Shown one piece after another: positions 1-4,232 of a stretch of DNA of 5,498 nucleotides. This DNA comes from Deltaproteobacteria bacterium. Its GTDB lineage: Bacteria; Desulfobacterota; Desulfuromonadia; Geobacterales; Pseudopelobacteraceae. Location: NCBI GenBank assembly GCA_016219145.1, contig JACRCG010000176.1, positions 1 through 5,498 on the forward strand, written 5' to 3'. The notes beneath the pieces are model-generated. The model did not search any database and was not told where the DNA came from. It saw only the letters and a program-made list of their open reading frames with translations. Each line of letters starts with the position of its first letter. Position 1 is the first letter of the stretch. Made by a program: the position numbers and the translations under genes.

Positions 1-64
1 AGGAGGAGTTCAGCAATCCAAAACGGCGGACGAACAACTGTAGCTCTTCTCTGATTGAATTCAT
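1..64 (-). CDS. 5' fragment of a divergent, unidentified gene (possible transcriptional regulator)
   Basis: The minus strand has an ATG at 64-62 followed by 21 open codons to the window edge, reading MNSIREELQLFVRRFGLLNSS. An AGGAG Shine-Dalgarno (bases 75-71 read on the minus strand) lies 6 nt before the ATG, and a promoter-like pair with a perfect palindrome lies just upstream. This combination makes a real start likely even though only 21 residues are visible. The peptide is amphipathic (ELQLFVRRFGLL), as in the first helix of many small winged-helix regulators. With the palindromic operator-like site next to its start, a MarR-type self-regulating repressor is a reasonable guess. No diagnostic motif is present in the visible part, so the family is inference and the product should be treated as unknown. 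It is transcribed away from the dcw cluster and need not be functionally linked to it. Confidence 0.55.
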   Translation of the reverse strand, partial: MNSIREELQLFVRRFGLLNSS

Positions 65-82
65 TTCAGGCTCCTCGGGACG

Positions 83-111
83 ATTCTAACCACTATACTT
101 GCAAATTGCAA
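83..111 (-). promoter_or_regulatory. putative promoter of the divergent gene
   Basis: Read on the minus strand, TTGCAA (111-106) and TAGAAT (88-83) are separated by exactly 17 bp and resemble sigma70 -35 and -10 boxes. The predicted transcript would start near 76, leaving a very short leader that begins about at the Shine-Dalgarno. An alternative -10, TATAGT (98-93), would give a more usual leader of about 22 nt but has only a weak -35 (ACAATA, 121-116). Either choice lies under or beside the 97-113 palindrome. Confidence 0.45.
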
Positions 112-113
112 GT
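97..113. promoter_or_regulatory. 17-bp perfect palindrome, likely repressor operator
   Basis: ACTTGCAA-A-TTGCAAGT is an inverted repeat with two perfect 8-bp arms around one central base. Size and symmetry fit a site for a homodimeric winged-helix or helix-turn-helix repressor; MarR-family operators are often 16-20 bp palindromes of this sort. It covers the putative -35 of the divergent gene and sits 33 bp upstream of its start codon, so bound protein should block that promoter. The mraZ promoter is about 150 bp away, so direct control of the dcw cluster from here is less likely. Confidence 0.5.
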
Positions 114-263
114 TTTATTGTAGCGACCATCACGGGTGGGCTGTTTATGGTCATTCCCGGGACCGGATTCAACAGCCTCCCTTGCAGTGGCTATGGCCCT
201 GAGCTGGTATCTTTTCTTCAGCCACCGCGTAACAATTTTCACCTGCAAAGTTCATATTTTATC

Positions 264-292
264 TTGACACAAGCCTTTACTCTCGGTATATG
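264..292 (+). promoter_or_regulatory. sigma70-type promoter of the dcw cluster
   Basis: A perfect -35 TTGACA (264-269) is followed after 17 bp by TATATG (287-292), which matches four of six -10 consensus bases. An AT-rich stretch directly upstream (about 250-262) could act as an UP element. The predicted start near 299 gives a leader of about 50 nt before mraZ. This is the only strong promoter I see ahead of the cluster. Confidence 0.7.
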
Positions 293-302
293 TTCCCGTA
301 GC

Positions 303-330
303 GTGGAAAAAAGTAGTAAATTGTGGAAAA
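303..330 (+). promoter_or_regulatory. three 10-bp-phased direct repeats, putative MraZ operator
   Basis: GTGGAAAA occurs at 303-310 and again, identical, at 323-330. A degenerate copy, GTAGTAAA, sits exactly between them at 313-320, so the period is 10 bp, about one helical turn. MraZ is known to bind short G-containing direct repeats about one turn apart in its own promoter (TGGGN boxes with 5-nt spacers in E. coli, AAAGTG-type boxes in mycoplasmas). Each repeat here has the same GTGG/AAAGTG character. The array lies just downstream of the predicted transcription start and before mraZ, a suitable place for autorepression. Assignment to MraZ is by position and spacing and was not tested. Confidence 0.65.
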
Positions 331-349
331 TATTGCCTGAGAGACCGCC

Positions 350-826
350 ATGTTCAGAGGAATTTTCGAGACAACCGTAGACGCCAAGGGGCGCACCAGC
401 CTTCCGGCCAGATTCCGGGAGATTCTTGTCGAAACCCATGGCGACGAACGCTTTTTTCTGACCAATTCGGTTCCGGTCGATCTGGGAGACGGTGTTTACA
501 GTTCCGGGCTGCTGATCTTCCCCTATAAAGAGTGGTTTGCATTTGAGGAAAATTTCCGCATCAGCAAGGGTTTCACCTCCGAACAGCGCAAAAGCATCCT
601 GCGCACCATCATCTCCCCGGCGCAGGAATGCAGCGCCGATAAACTGGGCCGTTTTCTGATTCCGCCGCCGTTCAGAAAAAGTGCGGCGCTTGAACGGGAT
701 ATCCAGTTTGTCGGAACAATGGACAAGATCGAGATCTGGAGTACCTCCGAGTGGGACAAGGTTCGTGCCCAGGATGTCAAGAACTTCCCGAGCGGCACAG
801 AGGCCGCCGCCGAGCTTGGTCTCTAG
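350..826 (+). CDS. mraZ: MraZ, dcw-cluster transcriptional regulator
   Basis: This 158-aa protein is the DNA-binding regulator usually encoded first in dcw clusters. MraZ forms a ring-shaped oligomer of AbrB-like swapped-hairpin folds and in E. coli represses its own operon. Both tandem MraZ/AbrB repeats are visible. The N-terminal one begins MFRGIFETTVDAKGR with the D-x-K-G-R signature at residues 11-15. The second has the matching ADKLGR at 96-101, followed by FLIPPPFR. The length is slightly above the usual 140-152 residues because of a short low-complexity tail (SGTEAAAELGL). The ATG at 350 is chosen because the protein starts exactly at the conserved MFRG; the Shine-Dalgarno is weak (GAGAG at 339-343, 6 nt upstream). 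The stop shares one base with the rsmH start, so the two are probably translationally coupled. The phased repeats at 303-330 are its likely own binding site. Confidence 0.95.
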   Translation: MFRGIFETTVDAKGRTSLPARFREILVETHGDERFFLTNSVPVDLGDGVYSSGLLIFPYKEWFAFEENFRISKGFTSEQRKSILRTIISPAQECSADKLGRFLIPPPFRKSAALERDIQFVGTMDKIEIWSTSEWDKVRAQDVKNFPSGTEAAAELGL

Positions 827-1761
827 TGGCCGGATTCAGCCATCTTTCGGTCATGCCGGAGGAGGTAATCCGGTTTCTGGACCTGAAATCGAATGCCGTA
901 TATCTGGACGGCACGCTGGGCGGCGGCGGGCATGCCGCGCTGATCCTTGAAAATGCGCCTGATGCGCAACTGATCGGCATTGATCGCGACCTGTCGGCTC
1001 TGGCCGCTGCCGGGGAACGGTTGACAGCGTACGGTGAACGTTTTCATCCTGTGCATGGCGATTTTGCCGGAGTTTCCGGCCATTTGAGCAGTCTCGGCAT
1101 AGCGGCGCTGGACGGATTCATCCTTGATCTGGGGGTTTCATCGCATCAGCTCGACACGGGAGAACGCGGCTTCAGCTTTCAACAGGATGCCCCGCTGGAT
1201 ATGCGCATGGATACCAGTTGCGGCGAGACCGCTGCCGACCTGGTCAACAACCTTACGGAAGCGGAGCTGGAGCGCATCCTGATCGAATATGGCGAGGAGC
1301 GCTGGGCCAGAAGGATCGCATCATTTATTGCCAAAGAGAGAGCAGAGTCGCCCATATCCACCACTTTGAAACTGGTGGATGTCATCAAGGGAGCGGTTCC
1401 AAAGGCCAAGTGGGATGAGCGTATCCATCCGGCCACACGCACTTTCCAGGCTCTGCGGATAGCGGTCAATCATGAACTTGAGAGCCTTGAGCGCGGCATG
1501 CGAGCCGCCCTTGACCTTCTGAAACCGGGCGGACGGGGTGTGATTATCTCGTTCCACTCTCTGGAAGACCGGATCGTCAAACACATCTTCCGGGAATATG
1601 CAGAAGGGTGCACCTGCCCACGCCAGCTGCCGGTTTGCGTGTGCGGCAAACAACCAGGAGTGAGGATTCTTACCGGAAAGCCGGTAACAGCAACACAGCA
1701 GGAAATCGACGGCAACCCGCGAGCGCGCAGCGCCAAATTGCGGGCAGTAGAGAAAATCTAG
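826..1761 (+). CDS. rsmH: 16S rRNA m4C1402 N4-methyltransferase RsmH
   Basis: RsmH (formerly MraW) is a cytoplasmic SAM-dependent enzyme that methylates N4 of C1402 in the P-site region of 16S rRNA. The 311-aa product has normal family length. Visible motifs are the N-terminal FSHLSVMPEEV (4-14), the SAM-binding glycine loop DGTLGGGGHA (28-37), the acidic GIDRD (51-55), the DLGVSS motif (101-106), the ISFHSLEDR motif (241-249), and the C-terminal NPRARSAKLRAVEK. A C-x-C...C-x-C cluster (Cys 262, 264, 271, 273) is also typical of the family. I chose GTG at 826 because the family N-terminus begins there. It overlaps the mraZ TAG by one base (TAGTG), and no clear Shine-Dalgarno precedes it, consistent with reinitiation after mraZ. 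An in-frame ATG at 751 would add 25 atypical residues inside mraZ. An ATG at 853 would remove the conserved FSHLSV segment. Confidence 0.93.
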   Translation: MAGFSHLSVMPEEVIRFLDLKSNAVYLDGTLGGGGHAALILENAPDAQLIGIDRDLSALAAAGERLTAYGERFHPVHGDFAGVSGHLSSLGIAALDGFILDLGVSSHQLDTGERGFSFQQDAPLDMRMDTSCGETAADLVNNLTEAELERILIEYGEERWARRIASFIAKERAESPISTTLKLVDVIKGAVPKAKWDERIHPATRTFQALRIAVNHELESLERGMRAALDLLKPGGRGVIISFHSLEDRIVKHIFREYAEGCTCPRQLPVCVCGKQPGVRILTGKPVTATQQEIDGNPRARSAKLRAVEKI

Positions 1762-1767
1762 CACCAC

Positions 1768-1844
1768 CCCACCCTCCAACCTCCCCCCGCTGGGTGGAGA
1801 CTTTAAATCCCTTCCCCCAGCGGGGGAGGGCCAGGGAGGGGGGG
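1768..1844. repeat. long imperfect palindrome (REP/MITE-like) filling the rsmH-ftsL gap
   Basis: The C-rich left half and G-rich right half form a long inverted repeat. A perfect 11-bp core (1784-1794 pairs with 1816-1826, CCCCCGCTGGG) is extended outward by CCCTCC (1772-1777) against GGAGGG (1835-1840) and CCC (1768-1770) against GGG (1842-1844), with small mismatches between. It extends inward to a loop of about 11 nt (1800-1810) containing TTTAAA. Each half is also partly self-palindromic. There is no T-run after it, so it is unlikely to be an intrinsic terminator. The C-rich/G-rich palindrome with an AT loop resembles intergenic REP-type repeats common in bacterial genomes, but only one copy is in view, so repetitive status is inference. 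It lies wholly between two cluster genes and would be transcribed as a stable hairpin. Confidence 0.7.
1822..1844 (+). other. G-quadruplex motif upstream of ftsL
   Basis: The right arm of the palindrome contains four G-runs, of 5, 3, 3 and 7 bases, separated by loops A, CCA and A. This fits the canonical pattern of four G3+ tracts with 1-7 nt loops. It is on the coding strand and therefore in the mRNA, ending 14 nt before the ftsL Shine-Dalgarno. The same bases form the 3' arm of the hairpin, so quadruplex and hairpin would be mutually exclusive. Confidence 0.6.
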
Positions 1845-1858
1845 AGACTGATTGTAAC

Positions 1859-1865
1859 AGGAGGT
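1859..1865 (+). promoter_or_regulatory. strong Shine-Dalgarno of ftsL
   Basis: AGGAGGT lies 5 nt before the ATG at 1871. It is the strongest ribosome site in the cluster, and it is at the one junction where an inserted palindrome prevents coupling to the upstream gene. It fixes the ftsL start. Confidence 0.85.
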
Positions 1866-1870
1866 AAACA

Positions 1871-2212
1871 ATGGCGCAGACAAGAGTGGATTTTGGCAAA
1901 GTTGCCGCTCCGCGCCCTTTTGGCGCTGGAGAACTGGCACCCCACCGTATCGATATTTTCAAGTACCTTATGATCTGCATGATACTTTTCACTGTTGTTT
2001 CGGTCTTCCATGTCTGGTCACGCTTCAAACTGATCGACCTGAACCTGGAAATATCCGAGACTAGCCGGCAGCTGAAAGAGGCCGAGCAGGAGCACAAGCG
2101 CCTCAAGCTGGAGTCGGCATCCCTGAGGACGCCGGCCCGCATTGAAGCCATTGCCAAGAGCGAGCTTGGAATGGCTCTGCCGACCGAACAGCAGATCGTT
2201 CACGTCCGATGA
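1871..2212 (+). CDS. ftsL: cell division protein FtsL
   Basis: This 113-aa bitopic membrane protein matches FtsL in size, topology and position between rsmH and ftsI. FtsL forms a periplasmic coiled-coil complex with FtsB/DivIC and FtsQ/DivIB that helps recruit and activate FtsW and FtsI at the septum. The first 30 or so residues form a cytoplasmic tail. One membrane segment spans about 31-50 (YLMICMILFTVVSVFHVW). A heptad-like charged helix at about 54-86 (LIDLNLE...RQLKEAEQEHKRLKLE) is the expected coiled coil. The C-terminal segment, about 88-113 (PARIEAIAKSELGMALPTEQQIVHV), is the typical FtsL/DivIC ending. The start is fixed by the AGGAGGT site. Its TGA overlaps the ftsI start as ATGA. 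FtsL sequences diverge strongly, so the call rests on topology, the C-terminal motif and gene order together. Confidence 0.88.
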   Translation: MAQTRVDFGKVAAPRPFGAGELAPHRIDIFKYLMICMILFTVVSVFHVWSRFKLIDLNLEISETSRQLKEAEQEHKRLKLESASLRTPARIEAIAKSELGMALPTEQQIVHVR

Positions 2213-4176
2213 GAGACGAGAAGGAAAAATGGGCACGCGTCCGGATCATCATGATCGGGACTGTTTTTGGCCTGTTATTCCTGACCGTAGTCGGACGGGC
2301 CTTCTACCTCCAGATTCTGCAACATGAAGAGCTCATCAAAAAGGCCGAAAAACAGCACCGCCACAGAGTAGAGCTGACCCCGGCCCGTGGCAGTATCCTG
2401 GATTGCAACGGCACACCTCTGGCTGAATCCATCCACATGGACTCCTGCTATGCCGAACCGCGCCGGATAAATGACGTCGAAGGCACAGCTGCTGTGCTTG
2501 CGCCGGTTTTGGGCGTACCGAAGCAAGAGTTGGCAGCCAGGCTTTCGGTTAACAAATCATTTATCTGGGTTGAGCGCGGGCTTTCGCCGGATACGGCCAA
2601 GCGCATCAAAAACATGAAGCTGCCCGGCATCGGCTTTGCGCCGGAATCAAAGCGCTTTTATCCCAATCTTGAGACGGCAGCCCACGTAATCGGTTTTACC
2701 GGCCGCGACCCTAACGGTCTGGAAGGAATCGAGCTTAAATACGATGCGACCATCCTTGGAAACACCGGCTACATGATAACCGAGCGTGACGCCCTCGGAA
2801 GAAATATCGCCGTAAAAAACACTTTGATTAAAGATTCATCCCCCGGAAAAAATATTGTCCTGACTCTGGACAAGACCATTCAGTTCATTGCCGAAAAAGA
2901 GCTTGCCAAAGCGGTGACGGAGAGTGGGGCCAAAAGCGGCATGGCGCTGGTCATGGAAGCGGACACCGGCAAGGTCCTGGCCATGGCGAATTACCCGACT
3001 TTCAATCCGAATGCCTATTCGCGCTATTCGCTGGCCCAGCTTCGTAACCGGGTGGTGGTGGACAGCTTCGAGCCCGGTTCGACCTTCAAGGTTTTTACCA
3101 TTGCAGCCGCACTGGATGCCGGCGTAATCAAGCCCACCGATGTGTATAACTGTGAAAACGGAACCTTCCGGATCGCCGACAGGATAATACATGACGACCA
3201 TCCCCACTCACGCTTGTCGGTTTCGGAAATAATCAAATACTCCAGCAATATCGGTTCGGCCAAGATCGGTTCCAAAATAGGCGAGGAGCGGCTTTCCAGC
3301 TATCTGCGCAGCTTCGGTTTCGGCACCCGCACCGGGATCGACCTGCCGGGCGAATCAATGGGCAGCCTCAAGCGCAACTGGTACGGGATCGATCTGGCGA
3401 CAATTTCCTTCGGCCAGGGGGTCTCACTTTCTGCTATCCAGCTGGTTTCAGCAGTCTCCGCCATTGCCAACGGCGGCAATCTGATGAAACCGTATCTGGT
3501 TGAACGTATTTTTGATGATAGCGGAAAAGAAATTCAAAAATATGAGCCGCAGATCGTGCGGCGGGTAATATCGCCGGACACGGCCGGTAAAGTTACTAAA
3601 ATGATGGAAACCGTTACCGTTGATGGCGGAACCGGTACCAAAGCAGCGGTGGACGGCTTCCGCGTGGCCGGAAAAACCGGGACGGCGCAGAAGGTAGATC
3701 CGGTAACACGGACTTATTCACCAACTAAAAGGATTGGCTCTTTTGTCGGTTTTGTCCCGGCCGACAAACCGAAATTGACCATTGCAGTGATAATTGATGA
3801 ACCTCAGGGAATCAAATATGGCGGAGTTGTCGCTGCGCCCGCTTTCCGTGGGATCGCCCAGAACACGCTGGCCTATCTGAAAATACAGCCCAGCCTGCCG
3901 ACCAGCAATACACCCAAATCTGTTCAGGCAGCTGTTTCTCCGCCTCCGCCTCCCGAAACGCTGTCAGACGGAGATGTTCCGGAGACAGCGGCTGAAGCTG
4001 CGGTGATGCCGAACTTTCAGGGCATGAGCATGCGACGGGTCCTGCAGGTCATGGAAAAGCGAAATATCAATATAAGACTGCTGGGAAGCGGCAGGGCCGC
4101 CCAGCAAAACCCGCCGCCCGGGCACCAGATCAGGGGGACGGACGAGGTCTGGATTAAATTTTCACCTTCTGCATGA
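2209..4176 (+). CDS. ftsI: FtsI/PBP3-type septal peptidoglycan transpeptidase with C-terminal PASTA domain
   Basis: This 655-aa class B penicillin-binding protein cross-links peptidoglycan at the septum as partner of the glycosyltransferase FtsW. A short charged cytoplasmic tail (1-12) is followed by one membrane anchor (about 13-35, IIMIGTVFGLLFLTVVG). The PBP dimerisation/pedestal domain carries the RGSILDCNG motif at 60-68, in which Cys66 replaces the common Arg. The transpeptidase domain has all three active-site motifs: S291-T-F-K294 (catalytic Ser291, in PGSTFK), S345-S-N347, and K489-T-G-T. A proline-rich linker (about 565-598) leads to one PASTA-like domain (about 599-655, MPNFQGMSMRRVL...NPPPGHQI). 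E. coli FtsI is shorter (588 aa) and lacks PASTA. The start at 2209 overlaps the ftsL stop (ATGA) without an obvious Shine-Dalgarno, which suggests coupling to ftsL. Met15 is an unlikely start because it falls inside the membrane segment. A hairpin follows the stop. Confidence 0.95.
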   Translation: MRDEKEKWARVRIIMIGTVFGLLFLTVVGRAFYLQILQHEELIKKAEKQHRHRVELTPARGSILDCNGTPLAESIHMDSCYAEPRRINDVEGTAAVLAPVLGVPKQELAARLSVNKSFIWVERGLSPDTAKRIKNMKLPGIGFAPESKRFYPNLETAAHVIGFTGRDPNGLEGIELKYDATILGNTGYMITERDALGRNIAVKNTLIKDSSPGKNIVLTLDKTIQFIAEKELAKAVTESGAKSGMALVMEADTGKVLAMANYPTFNPNAYSRYSLAQLRNRVVVDSFEPGSTFKVFTIAAALDAGVIKPTDVYNCENGTFRIADRIIHDDHPHSRLSVSEIIKYSSNIGSAKIGSKIGEERLSSYLRSFGFGTRTGIDLPGESMGSLKRNWYGIDLATISFGQGVSLSAIQLVSAVSAIANGGNLMKPYLVERIFDDSGKEIQKYEPQIVRRVISPDTAGKVTKMMETVTVDGGTGTKAAVDGFRVAGKTGTAQKVDPVTRTYSPTKRIGSFVGFVPADKPKLTIAVIIDEPQGIKYGGVVAAPAFRGIAQNTLAYLKIQPSLPTSNTPKSVQAAVSPPPPPETLSDGDVPETAAEAAVMPNFQGMSMRRVLQVMEKRNINIRLLGSGRAAQQNPPPGHQIRGTDEVWIKFSPSA

Positions 4177-4186
4177 AGGGATAACG

Positions 4187-4219
4187 CCTGCCGGGAGACC
4201 GGCAGGTTTTACCGTTTTT
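4187..4219 (+). terminator. hairpin with T-runs between ftsI and murE; intrinsic terminator or attenuator
   Basis: CCTGCCGG (4187-4194) and CCGGCAGG (4199-4206) form a perfect 8-bp GC-rich stem around a GAGA tetraloop, which fits the stable GNRA class. The right arm is followed at once by TTTT (4207-4210), then ACCG and a second TTTTT run (4214-4218). The T tract is interrupted, so termination is probably partial. It begins 10 nt after the ftsI stop and ends well before the murE Shine-Dalgarno. Confidence 0.65.
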
Positions 4220-4232
4220 ACTGGAGCAACGA

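Noticed and set aside
99..380. 93-codon + strand open frame covering the region upstream of mraZ
   Set aside because: It has no Shine-Dalgarno, starts inside the palindrome, runs through the mraZ promoter and repeats into mraZ, and its product shows no recognisable domain.
751..825. Upstream ATG extension of rsmH
   Set aside because: The added residues are Arg/Gly-rich, lie entirely within mraZ, and precede the normal family N-terminus.
1784..1826. Palindrome as a rho-independent terminator after rsmH
   Set aside because: The stem is strong but no T-run follows either arm; the downstream sequence is G-rich and leads directly into the ftsL leader.
1321..2157. 278-codon minus-strand open frame across rsmH, the palindrome and ftsL
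   Set aside because: It is antisense to two well-supported genes, and the low-complexity proline/glycine-rich middle comes from the GC-rich palindrome. It is a shadow frame.
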